This document shows positions 17,559-24,870 of a stretch of DNA of 64,000 bases, piece after piece. The notes below the pieces were generated by a model. That model did not search any database and was not told where the DNA came from. It saw nothing but the letters and a program-made list of their open reading frames with translations. The translations under genes and the position numbers were made by a program. How positions within the stretch are numbered: position 1 is the stretch's first letter; the number at the start of each line of letters is the position of its first letter. The stretch is from a bacterium (GTDB taxonomy: Bacteria; Elusimicrobiota; Elusimicrobia; Elusimicrobiales; UBA9959): NCBI GenBank assembly GCA_021789695.1, contig JAJYJH010000001.1:62001-126000 (forward strand). The letters are read 5' to 3'.

Positions 17559-18731
17559 ATGAATACCGATGAGCTCCTCAAGGACATAACACGCGGCGCG
17601 GTGGATGTCGTGAGCCGGGAGGAGCTGGTCAAAAAATTCTCCTCCGGCAAGAGGCTCCGCGTGAAGCTCGGAGTGGATCCCACCAGCCGTGACTTGCACC
17701 TGGGCCACAGCGTCGTGCTGGACAAGCTGCGCAGGTTCCAGGACCTCGGCCATACCGCCGTCCTGATTATCGGCGACTTCACCGCGCAGGTCGGGGACCC
17801 CTCCGGCCGAGACGCCACCCGCCCGGTGCTGGACCACGACTCCGTGGCGGCCAACGCCAAGACCTATACGGAGCAGGCCTACAAGGTGCTGGACAGGGCT
17901 AAGACGGAGATACGCTTCAACAGCGAATGGCTCAAACCATTTTTCGCCAGCCCGTCCGCCGGCATCTCTGATTTCATCAGCTCGGCCAAGAGCATAACCG
18001 TCTCGCGCCTGCTGGAGCGCGAGGACTTCCGCGCCAGGCTGAAGGCCGGTACGCCGATAAGCCTGCTGGAGATCTTTTATCCAGTGCTGCAGGGCTACGA
18101 TTCCGTGGCGGTCAGGGCCGACGTGGAACTGGGCGGCCAGGACCAGATCTTCAACGTGCTGATGGGCCGGGACGTGCAGAAGCTCTACGGCCAGGAGCCG
18201 CAGGTGGTGATGACGATGCCGCTCTTGGTCGGCATGGACGGCGAGAAGAAGATGTCCAAGTCCTACGGCAACTACGTGGCCTTCAACGACCCGCCAAACG
18301 AGATGTTCGGCAAGCTGATGTCGCTCTCCGATTCCCTGATGTACGACTATTACACGCTGCTCACCTCCGAGGACATGGCCGTAGTTAAGGCGGAGCATCC
18401 GATGGAGGCCAAGAAAAAGCTGGCCGGTTTCATCACCGGGCGCTACCACGGCGCCCAGCAGGCCCAGGCCGCGCTGGCCCATTTCGAGCAGGTCTTCTCG
18501 CGCAAGGAGCTGCCGGAGGAGATGGGGACCTATCGCGCGGAGAAGCCGGGGAAGCTCTCCTACCTGATAGTCGCCGCGGGGCTTGCCAAGGGTATGAACG
18601 AAGCCCGCCGCCTGATAGCCCAGGGCGCAGTGCGCCTGGACGGCGAGAAAGTAGGAGAGGACATAATGTTCGAGCCAAGGAACTGCGTTCTGCAGGTCGG
18701 CCGTCGGCAGTTCCGGCGGATAGAAAGATAA
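17559..18731 (+). CDS. tyrS: Tyrosyl-tRNA synthetase
   Basis: TyrS charges tRNA-Tyr. The 390-residue class I synthetase has the HIGH-type motif HLGHS following PTSRDLH, and the KMSKS motif in KKMSKSYGNYVAF. Its C-terminal S4-like RNA-binding domain (residues about 330-390) includes LIVAAGLAKGMNEARRLIAQ. The intervening LGGQDQIFNVLMGRDVQ supports TyrS over TrpS. The length fits the bacterial short TyrS group that has the KMSKS motif and an S4 domain. It has its own 46-base upstream gap after priA, which is A-rich. Confidence 0.97.
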   Translation: MNTDELLKDITRGAVDVVSREELVKKFSSGKRLRVKLGVDPTSRDLHLGHSVVLDKLRRFQDLGHTAVLIIGDFTAQVGDPSGRDATRPVLDHDSVAANAKTYTEQAYKVLDRAKTEIRFNSEWLKPFFASPSAGISDFISSAKSITVSRLLEREDFRARLKAGTPISLLEIFYPVLQGYDSVAVRADVELGGQDQIFNVLMGRDVQKLYGQEPQVVMTMPLLVGMDGEKKMSKSYGNYVAFNDPPNEMFGKLMSLSDSLMYDYYTLLTSEDMAVVKAEHPMEAKKKLAGFITGRYHGAQQAQAALAHFEQVFSRKELPEEMGTYRAEKPGKLSYLIVAAGLAKGMNEARRLIAQGAVRLDGEKVGEDIMFEPRNCVLQVGRRQFRRIER

Positions 18732-18743
18732 CGGGGGGCCTGC

Positions 18744-19661
18744 ATGAAGATGGATCTTAAAATGCTGCTCGCTTTACTTCTGCTCTGCGCGCCCGCCGCG
18801 GCCCAGCAGGCGACAGAGGCGGACTATAAAATGATGCAGCAGATGATGAAGTCCGGGAACGATTATTCCCAGGGCCAGCCTCAGGCCTGGGACGCCCGTC
18901 TTAAGGTCGTTTCCGGCGATGTCGAAGTGAAGGCGGCCGATTCGTCCGACTGGCACAGGATAAAGGGCGAGCTGCCGCTGGAGCAAGGCGACGTGATAAA
19001 GACATCCGGAGACAGCGTCTCGGAGATGTATCTCGACGATAAGGGCGCGTTCTCCCTGGGCAGGAATACCGAACTGGGGCTCTCTTCGCTGGACCAGGAG
19101 AACTCCTCGATTTCACTCCGCCTGGGAACTATCGTCGCGAAAATAAAGCATTTCCTCGACGAGAAGCAGAGGTTCGAGGTGCGGACGCCCTCCGCGGTAT
19201 GCGCGGTACGAGGCACCGAGTTCGCCGTCGAATATTCCCAGCTGGACAAGGTGTCCTCGGTGGGGGTCTTCGACGAAGGCAGTGTCGCTGTCACCCCGCG
19301 GCTGGATTCGGGAAAGACCGGGGACGAGGTGACGCTGGACAAGAACAACGAGATCACGATAAACCCTGCGGAAAGGCGTTTTCACCAGGAACCGCTGTTC
19401 CGCATGGGCAGATTCCGCGGCACCATACTCCAGATGCGCAGGCGCCTGCTGGCGCTGAGGCGCTGGCGTCCGCGCTCGGCGGCCAAGAGAGCGCAGCTCC
19501 GCGAAGCCGCGCTGAAGCGTCTGGTCCGCGGACAGCTGCGCAAGCGTTCCTCGTCAAGGGTTTCCGGCGGCGGGACAAGGCGCAAGGCAAGGAGCCTGCG
19601 GCCTCGTTCCAGGCGGCGCCGGCCCGTCGCCGGCAAACGGCGGCGGCGGGAGGAGCGGTAA
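18744..19661 (+). CDS. FecR-domain secreted protein with polybasic tail
   Basis: The 305-residue product starts with a signal peptide (MKMDLKMLLALLLLCAPAAA), then a FecR-like domain (residues about 50-190) recognised by LEQGDVIKTSGDSVSEMYLD, a central LRLGTIVAKIKHFLDE and TPSAVCAVRGTEFAVEY. FecR domains of this exported type are common in surface or stress proteins without a sigma factor. The last 86 residues contain 36 Arg or Lys, with runs such as RRRRPVAGKRRRREER. This tail is likely to bind an anionic polymer such as peptidoglycan, teichoic-like material, LPS or nucleic acid, but that is inference. It starts 12 bases after tyrS. Confidence 0.8.
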   Translation: MKMDLKMLLALLLLCAPAAAQQATEADYKMMQQMMKSGNDYSQGQPQAWDARLKVVSGDVEVKAADSSDWHRIKGELPLEQGDVIKTSGDSVSEMYLDDKGAFSLGRNTELGLSSLDQENSSISLRLGTIVAKIKHFLDEKQRFEVRTPSAVCAVRGTEFAVEYSQLDKVSSVGVFDEGSVAVTPRLDSGKTGDEVTLDKNNEITINPAERRFHQEPLFRMGRFRGTILQMRRRLLALRRWRPRSAAKRAQLREAALKRLVRGQLRKRSSSRVSGGGTRRKARSLRPRSRRRRPVAGKRRRREER

Positions 19662-19662
19662 C

Positions 19663-20220
19663 TTGAGACTTTTCATCGCTTCCGGCTTTGAACGCCCTTT
19701 CACGGAGTCCGTCGCTGCCGTGGCCGAGTACGCGCGCTCCAACGCCGAGCGCGGGGCCGTGAAATGGGTGCAGCCCGGGAACTTTCACATCACCTACGCG
19801 TTCCTCGGCGAGCTGGGCCCGGCCGCGGCGGCCTCGGCGGATAAGGCCGTGGCCGACGCGCTGGTCGGAGTCCGGGCGTTCGATATCACGATGGGCGGTT
19901 TCGGCGTCTTCCCTTCCGCGCGCAGGCCTTCGGTATTGTGGGTCGGTATAGGGGAGGGCGCCCAGGAGCTCATGGGCCTGGCTGCGAAACTTTCGCAGTC
20001 GCTCGCCGCCGCCGGATTTTTATTCGAGGACCGCTTCGAGTCTCATGTCACTATAGGCCGGGTGAAGGGCAGCCTTCCTGAAACCTTTATGCGGCGCATG
20101 GCGGGATACGTCCCGCAGAAGCGGGCCGTAAGCAGGCTGGCGTCGGTGGATCTGATGCAGAGCGAACTGACCTCCGACGGACCAGCCTACAGACGCGTAA
20201 GTTCGAGGCTCTTGTCATGA
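19663..20220 (+). CDS. thpR: RNA 2',3'-cyclic phosphodiesterase
   Basis: A 185-residue 2H phosphoesterase that opens 2',3'-cyclic phosphates on RNA ends. The two catalytic HxTx motifs are visible: HITYAFLGEL near residue 43 and HVTIGRVKG in the C-terminal half. The start is a TTG at 19663, one base after the FecR stop; the following residues RLFIASGFERPF match the usual family N-terminus. It overlaps mltG by four bases (ATGA), so the two are translationally coupled. Confidence 0.9.
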   Translation: MRLFIASGFERPFTESVAAVAEYARSNAERGAVKWVQPGNFHITYAFLGELGPAAAASADKAVADALVGVRAFDITMGGFGVFPSARRPSVLWVGIGEGAQELMGLAAKLSQSLAAAGFLFEDRFESHVTIGRVKGSLPETFMRRMAGYVPQKRAVSRLASVDLMQSELTSDGPAYRRVSSRLLS

Positions 20221-21200
20221 AAGGACCGCGCAAGACCGTAGTTATTCCCGTGCTGGCGCTGCTGCTGCTGTCGCTGCATTTCTTTCGGCCCGGCCGGCCG
20301 GAACGCCTCTCCGTCCCGGAAGGGGCCAGCGCCGCCCATGTGGCCTTCCTTCTGAAGCAGCACGGGGTCATACGGAGCACGCTCTGGTTCCGCGCGCTGG
20401 TCAAACTGACCGGCACCGGAAAGGAACTGATGCCCGGAGATTACACACTGCGTACCCATATGTCCTCGGAAGAGGTGCTCTGGAAGCTGATCCATTCCAC
20501 TTACATCTCGGATGTTAAGATAGTCATTCCAGAAGGATGGCGCATGGAACAGATCGCCGACCGCCTGCAGGCCAACGGAATAACGAAAGCCGCCGAGTTC
20601 CTTGCCTTGGCCAGGAACGAGAAAATGGAAGGATACCTCTTTCCTTCCACTTACCGCCTGAAAAAAAATACTCCCCCACAGGAAGTCATTAATTTGCTAA
20701 AATCTGAATTCGACAGGCAGGTGTTGCCTCTGTTCTCTAAAGATTTTCCAGAAGGTCTGGACGCGCGCAAGGTGCTGATAATAGCCTCCATAGTGGAACG
20801 CGAGGCGGCGGATCCAAGCGAGCGTTCGCTGATAGCCGCGGTCTACATAAACCGCTACCGCAAAGGGATGCCGCTCGAGGCCGATCCGACGACGCAGTAC
20901 GCGGTAGGGTACAACAAGGCTTACGGGTACTGGAAAAAGGCCCTTACCTACAAGGACCTCAAGATAAAATCGCCGTACAACACCTACGTGGTCGGTGGTC
21001 TTCCTCCGGGTCCTATATGCAGCCCCGGGTATGATTCCATAGCGGCCACTATGGCGCCGGCCGACATAGACGCGCTATATTTCGTGGCGGACGGAAAGGG
21101 AAGGCATATCTTCAACGACAGTTACAAGGAGCACCTCAAGGCCAAAAGGCGCGTTGAAGAGGCGGAGAAAGAAGAAAGGCAGCAGCAGAACAGCCATTGA
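20217..21200 (+). CDS. mltG: Endolytic peptidoglycan transglycosylase MltG
   Basis: MltG is an inner-membrane enzyme that cleaves nascent glycan strands and is thought to set their length. The 327-residue protein has one N-terminal transmembrane segment (residues about 7-22, [15 protein letters not shown]), a LysM-like region and the YceG domain. The catalytic glutamate is in [14 protein letters not shown], and the family motif [18 protein letters not shown] is present. The C-terminus ends with an Arg/Glu/Gln-rich tail. It overlaps thpR by four bases. A tRNA gene follows 29 bases later and may be read from the same transcript. Confidence 0.95.
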   Translation: MKGPRKTVVIPVLALLLLSLHFFRPGRPERLSVPEGASAAHVAFLLKQHGVIRSTLWFRALVKLTGTGKELMPGDYTLRTHMSSEEVLWKLIHSTYISDVKIVIPEGWRMEQIADRLQANGITKAAEFLALARNEKMEGYLFPSTYRLKKNTPPQEVINLLKSEFDRQVLPLFSKDFPEGLDARKVLIIASIVEREAADPSERSLIAAVYINRYRKGMPLEADPTTQYAVGYNKAYGYWKKALTYKDLKIKSPYNTYVVGGLPPGPICSPGYDSIAATMAPADIDALYFVADGKGRHIFNDSYKEHLKAKRRVEEAEKEERQQQNSH

Positions 21201-21229
21201 GCCTGCGGTCCAGCGCCGGGCTTTAGAAT

Positions 21230-21305
<76 letters not shown>

Positions 21306-21311
21306 GATTCC

Positions 21312-21335
21312 AAAACCCCCGAAAGGGGGTTTTTT
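21312..21335 (+). terminator. Intrinsic terminator after tRNA-Ala
   Basis: AAAACCCCC, a GAAA loop and GGGGGTTTTTT form a short, strong hairpin with a T-run. The group II intron remnant begins two bases after it, the location preferred by group IIC introns. Confidence 0.9.
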
Positions 21336-21442
21336 ATGTGCGCCCGGCATGAAACCAAACTTTGAGGTGAAAGTCCTCCGGGGAGACAGGTCGCAGGAAA
21401 CTCGGGCGAAGCGCAAGGCAGTGTGGCGCGAGGCACACGCTG

Positions 21443-21818
21443 AAAGAAGCGTGGCCGCGCGTTCGTGCGGTACGCCGAGGACGGGGATGTGTCCGTCCGG
21501 TCGGAGGCGGCTGCGCCGGGAGTGACGGAAACGTCGAAGCGCTTATGCGCCGGACTTCGATTGAAAATCAACGGGGGCAAGAGCGGGGTTAAACGTGCGC
21601 GGGACAGTCGGTACCTCGGCTACGGTTTTTGGGCGGCCAGGGGAATTGTCAGGCACTGCGTGAGCCTGGAAGCCCTGAAGGTGATGAAGGAGCGTGTGAG
21701 GCGGATAACGTCGCGCAACGGCGGACGAAGTCTGGAAGAGATGGCGAAGGAGCTGGATGCGTATCTGAGCGGCTGGGAGGAATACTTCCGGCCGGCGGAG
21801 GTTAAAGCCGCTTTCTGA
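21443..21818 (+). pseudogene. Truncated group II intron reverse transcriptase/maturase
   Basis: This retains only the C-terminal part of an intron-encoded protein. The active-site region reads [14 protein letters not shown] where FVRYADD is expected, so the first catalytic aspartate is Glu. It continues through [16 protein letters not shown] and [11 protein letters not shown] into a maturase-like X domain (ALKVMKERVRRITSRNGGRS, YLSGWEEYFRP) and stops at 21816-21818, one base before domain V. The fingers and most of the palm are missing, as is the DNA-binding/endonuclease part. There is no credible start. The left boundary is where similarity becomes visible. Confidence 0.85.
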
Positions 21819-21850
21819 ACCGCCGGATGCGTACCCGCACGTCCGGCGGT
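21819..21850 (+). ncRNA. Group II intron domain V
   Basis: ACCGCCGGA (21819-21827) pairs perfectly with TCCGGCGGT (21842-21850). TGCG pairs with CGCA across a TACC tetraloop, leaving a 2-base bulge (CG at 21840-21841) on the 3' side. This is the compact domain V architecture, and its stem is fully preserved although the rest of the intron is eroded. Confidence 0.85.
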
Positions 21851-21991
21851 GCGGGAGGGGGCCGGCGGCACATTCGCCTCCGCCCCTATCCCTATAACGG
21901 GGTTTAAGGCCGGCCGCATGCGGGGCGCCCGCCGGAGCGAAATAATTTGTAAAATCTAAAGATATCCCCGGAATCCCGGACAGGAGACTTT

Positions 21992-22519
21992 ATGGCAGAA
22001 TATTTCCCTCTCAAGGAAAAGACCCGCTACGAATACAAGTTCACCAGTACCGAATTCGACGGGACAGCCCGCGTCCTCATAGACATCCTCGCCGTCAGGA
22101 AGAAGGGGGATAAGACCGTGGCCGAGGCCCGCATGATCTTCGAGTTGCGCGACTCCCACACCACCAACTATCTCATCACCCGCGACGCCAAGTGGCTGAC
22201 CACGGCCGACGGGGTCATCATAGGCGGCCGCCGCGAGTTCCCCCTTCCGGCCGAGGAAGGCTCCAGGTGGAGCGAACCGCCTGATTCCAGCGAGGTCGTG
22301 TCGCTTTCGGATAAGGTCTCCATCAAGGCCGGGAAGTTCGCTAATTGCATGAAGATCGTGACGAAGCTGGGCGGCGGCGACGCCGGCAAATCTGTGCGTT
22401 ATTATGCCCCGGGGGTGGGTTATATCCTCGAAGAGTACAACGGGGAAGATAAGACCTGCGAACTGGAACTGCTCTCTGTCTCCGCTACGCCGGAGGAAAA
22501 GAAGAAAGGAAAAAAATAG
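21992..22519 (+). CDS. Conserved hypothetical protein (TapB/DUF3108-like beta protein)
   Basis: A 175-residue protein that looks mostly beta-stranded, with alternating polar and hydrophobic segments (YFPLKEKTRYEYKFTSTEFD, VSIKAGKFANCMKIVTKL, YYAPGVGYILEEYNG) and a lysine-rich end (EEKKKGKK). The YYAPGVGYILEE stretch resembles proteins of the TapB/DUF3108-like group, which are usually exported, but no signal peptide is visible here. An ACAGGAGA ribosome binding site supports the ATG. It is separated from asnS by 15 bases and is probably co-transcribed with it. The function is unknown. Confidence 0.75.
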   Translation: MAEYFPLKEKTRYEYKFTSTEFDGTARVLIDILAVRKKGDKTVAEARMIFELRDSHTTNYLITRDAKWLTTADGVIIGGRREFPLPAEEGSRWSEPPDSSEVVSLSDKVSIKAGKFANCMKIVTKLGGGDAGKSVRYYAPGVGYILEEYNGEDKTCELELLSVSATPEEKKKGKK

Positions 22520-22534
22520 GAGCGCAGACACGCC

Positions 22535-23935
22535 ATGCCCTCGCTGACGATAAAAGAACTGCTGACTTCCGGGACCCCGGGGACCTCCGTAACGGCCCGC
22601 GGCTGGATAAAGACGCGCCGCGACTCCAAGGCGCTTTCGTTCGCCGAACTCAACGACGGCTCCTGCCGCCAGAGCCTGCAGGCCGTGTTCTCCGCTGAGA
22701 ATGGCGACTTTTCGGCGGTGCTGCCGCAGCTCGTCACCGGAGCCGCGGTGGCCGTGCAGGGCGACCTGGTGGCCTCCCCCGCCGCCGGCCAGAAGTACGA
22801 GCTTAAGGCGAAGGCCGTAACCGTGTACGGCGGCTGCGACCCAGAGAAATACCCTATCCAGAAAAAGAAGACCTCCGATGAGTTCCTGCGCACTGTGGCG
22901 CATCTGCGGCCGCGCACCAATAAGTACGCGGCCATGCTGCGCGTGCGTTCGGAGCTGGCCTTCGCGGTGCACAGCTATTTCCGCCGCAACGGCTTTACCT
23001 ACGTGCACACGCCCATCTTCACCGCCTCGGACTGCGAGGGCGCCGGGCAGATGTTCACCGCCACCGCCTTCGACCTGACGAAGCTGAAGGACGTCCCGAA
23101 GACCGAGGCCGGCGAGATAGATTTCTCGAAGGACCTCTTCGGCAAAAAGGTCGGCCTGACCGTCTCCGGGCAGATGGAGGGCGAGGCGCTGGCGCTGGCC
23201 CTCGGCAAGATCTACACGTTCGGCCCGACGTTCCGCGCCGAGAACTCCAACACCTACCGCCACTGCGCCGAGTTCTGGCAGATAGAGCCGGAGATGGCCT
23301 TCTACGAGCTATCAGACGATATGGACCTCGCCGAAGATTTCACGAAGTCCCTCGTCGGGGACATCCTCGAGAAATGCCCCTCGGACCTCGAGCTCTTCGC
23401 GAAGTTCGTCGAGCCCGCGCTGATGGACAACCTCAGGAACATCACCGACAACACCTTCGAGCGCCTGGCCTACACCGACGCCGTAAAGATCCTGGAGCCT
23501 GAGAACGCCCGCTTCGAGCTGAAGGTGACGTGGGGTGCCGACCTCGCGAGCGAGCACGAGCGCTTTCTCGTGGAACAGTATTTCAAGAAGCCGGTGATGA
23601 TGCACCACAAACCCAAGGAAGTGGCCTCGTTCTACATGAGGCTCGAGGACGACGGGCGCACCGTGCGCGGCATGGACGTGCTGGTGCCCCGCATAGGCGA
23701 GCTTATAGGCGCCAGCGAGCGCGAGAACAGGCTGGACGTGCTGGAAGCCCGTATGCGCGAACTGAAGATGAAGGTGGACGACTACCAGTGGTTCCTCGAC
23801 CTGCGCCGCTTCGGCTCCGTCCCCCATTCCGGCTTCGGCATGGGCTTTGAGCGCATGATGATGCTGGTTACCGGCATCTCCAACATCCGCGACGTGACCG
23901 CCTTCCCTCGCGTACCCGGTTACGCGGAGTTTTGA
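22535..23935 (+). CDS. asnS: Asparaginyl-tRNA synthetase
   Basis: AsnS charges tRNA-Asn. The 466-residue class II synthetase has an N-terminal OB-fold anticodon domain (ARGWIKTRRDSKALSFAELN), then the catalytic core with motif 2 (YTFGPTFRAENSNTYRHCAE FWQIEPE region) and motif 3 (GFGMGFERMMMLVTGISNIR). The NTYRH sequence within motif 2 marks asparagine specificity within the AspRS/AsnRS group. With this gene present the organism can make Asn-tRNA directly, though a parallel GatCAB route cannot be judged from the window. A separate aspS is at 30617-32407. An HD-domain gene follows eight bases later. Confidence 0.96.
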   Translation: MPSLTIKELLTSGTPGTSVTARGWIKTRRDSKALSFAELNDGSCRQSLQAVFSAENGDFSAVLPQLVTGAAVAVQGDLVASPAAGQKYELKAKAVTVYGGCDPEKYPIQKKKTSDEFLRTVAHLRPRTNKYAAMLRVRSELAFAVHSYFRRNGFTYVHTPIFTASDCEGAGQMFTATAFDLTKLKDVPKTEAGEIDFSKDLFGKKVGLTVSGQMEGEALALALGKIYTFGPTFRAENSNTYRHCAEFWQIEPEMAFYELSDDMDLAEDFTKSLVGDILEKCPSDLELFAKFVEPALMDNLRNITDNTFERLAYTDAVKILEPENARFELKVTWGADLASEHERFLVEQYFKKPVMMHHKPKEVASFYMRLEDDGRTVRGMDVLVPRIGELIGASERENRLDVLEARMRELKMKVDDYQWFLDLRRFGSVPHSGFGMGFERMMMLVTGISNIRDVTAFPRVPGYAEF

Positions 23936-23943
23936 GGCCCGCC

Positions 23944-24501
23944 ATGGAACGCGAACAGGCGCTGGAACTGCTCGGGCGCCACGTGAAGGGCCCGAATATG
24001 ATAAAGCACTGCCTCGCTTCCGAGGCGGTCATGCGGGCGCTGGCCGCAAGGCTCGGCGGCGACGCGGACCTGTGGGGGCTTGCCGGTCTCCTTCACGACT
24101 TGGACGCGGAACTCACCGCCGGCGATATTTCCCGCCATACGCACGAGGCGGCGCGCATCCTCAGAGAGCGCGGCCTGCCGGAGGAGCTTATCGAGGCGGT
24201 AAAGATGCACAATGAGGCGGCTCACGGCGGCCGGAAGCGGTCCGTCCCCTTCCATAAGGCTCTGGCCGCGGCGGAGACCGTGACCGGGCTCATAACCGCC
24301 GCCGCCCTCGTCTACCCGGACAGGAAACTGACCAGCGTGAAAGGCTCCTCCGTGCTAAAACGCATGAAGGACAAGCGCTTCGCCGCCTCCGTGGACAGGA
24401 GCATCATCATGGAATGCGCGGACCTGGGGTTGGGGCTGGAGGAATTCGTGGACCTGGCGCTCTTGGCCATGCGCGGCATAGCTCCTGAACTCGGGCTATA
24501 A
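23944..24501 (+). CDS. HD-domain phosphohydrolase-like protein
   Basis: A 185-residue HD-superfamily protein. The metal-binding histidines and aspartates are seen in MIKHCLASEAVM, GLLHDLDAELT (the HD pair), SRHTHEAARILRE and AVKMHNEAAHGG. Small proteins of this kind are often phosphohydrolases of nucleotides or have unknown substrates. I choose the ATG at 23944 (MEREQALELL) over an upstream TTG because it leaves an 8-base gap after asnS and fits the domain start. It overlaps the convergent receiver gene by six bases. Confidence 0.88.
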   Translation: MEREQALELLGRHVKGPNMIKHCLASEAVMRALAARLGGDADLWGLAGLLHDLDAELTAGDISRHTHEAARILRERGLPEELIEAVKMHNEAAHGGRKRSVPFHKALAAAETVTGLITAAALVYPDRKLTSVKGSSVLKRMKDKRFAASVDRSIIMECADLGLGLEEFVDLALLAMRGIAPELGL

Positions 24502-24870
24502 GATCCTGTTTTTGGTTATTCTTTCTATTTCTTCCAGCAGTTCTTCGGCTTCGTAAGGCTTAGGGACCATCCCGGCCAGTTCGCCGGATAACTTCCTGCG
24601 TTCTATATCCTTCCGGTCCAGCGCGGTGAAGGCCACTATGGGCGTCTTGGCCGCGCCGGGCGCGGCCCGGATGGCGCGGATGGCTTTTTCCGGGCCCATG
24701 TCCGGCAGCATGAAATCCAGCAGTATCAGGTCAGGCTTCTGACTGGCCGCGGCCTCCGCCCCCTCCCTGCCGCTGCGCGCGGCCGCGACCTCGAAGCCTT
24801 TGGATTCGAGCCGTATCCTGACCAGCGCTATGTGCTGTTCCTCGTCCTCGATAAGGAGTATCTTTGTCAT
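24496..24870 (-). CDS. Single-domain response regulator (receiver only)
   Basis: A 124-residue stand-alone receiver domain. The acidic pocket is in LLIEDEE, the phosphoacceptor is Asp52 in LILLDFMLPD, and the conserved Thr and Lys lie in VAFTALD and MVPKPYE. There is no output domain, so it must act by phosphotransfer or protein binding, like CheY or Spo0F. The ATG at 24870 overlaps the kinase stop (ATGA). Upstream in-frame sequence lies inside the kinase gene and is not coding in this frame. The kinase encoded just upstream is its obvious partner. Confidence 0.93.
   Translation of the reverse strand: MTKILLIEDEEQHIALVRIRLESKGFEVAAARSGREGAEAAASQKPDLILLDFMLPDMGPEKAIRAIRAAPGAAKTPIVAFTALDRKDIERRKLSGELAGMVPKPYEAEELLEEIERITKNRIL

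Larger units (their letters stand above)
21338..21895 (+). mobile_element. Internally deleted group II intron remnant
   Basis: The 5' end reads GTGCGCCCGGCATGAAACC, the canonical GUGCG-type start of bacterial group II introns, followed by domain I-like sequence (GGTGAAAGTCCTCCGGGG). The 3' end holds an intact domain V and a domain VI-like hairpin ending in an AT (about 21894-21895). Between them, most of the ribozyme domains and the N-terminal half of the encoded reverse transcriptase are gone, leaving about 560 bases where an intact element would be near 2 kb. It lies directly behind the terminator of tRNA-Ala, a group IIC-like target. The exact 3' boundary is approximate by a few bases. It cannot mobilise itself. 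Confidence 0.85.

Noticed and set aside
21197-21229. Separate promoter for tRNA-Ala
   Set aside because: TAGAAT lies immediately before the mature 5' end, so transcription would start inside the tRNA.
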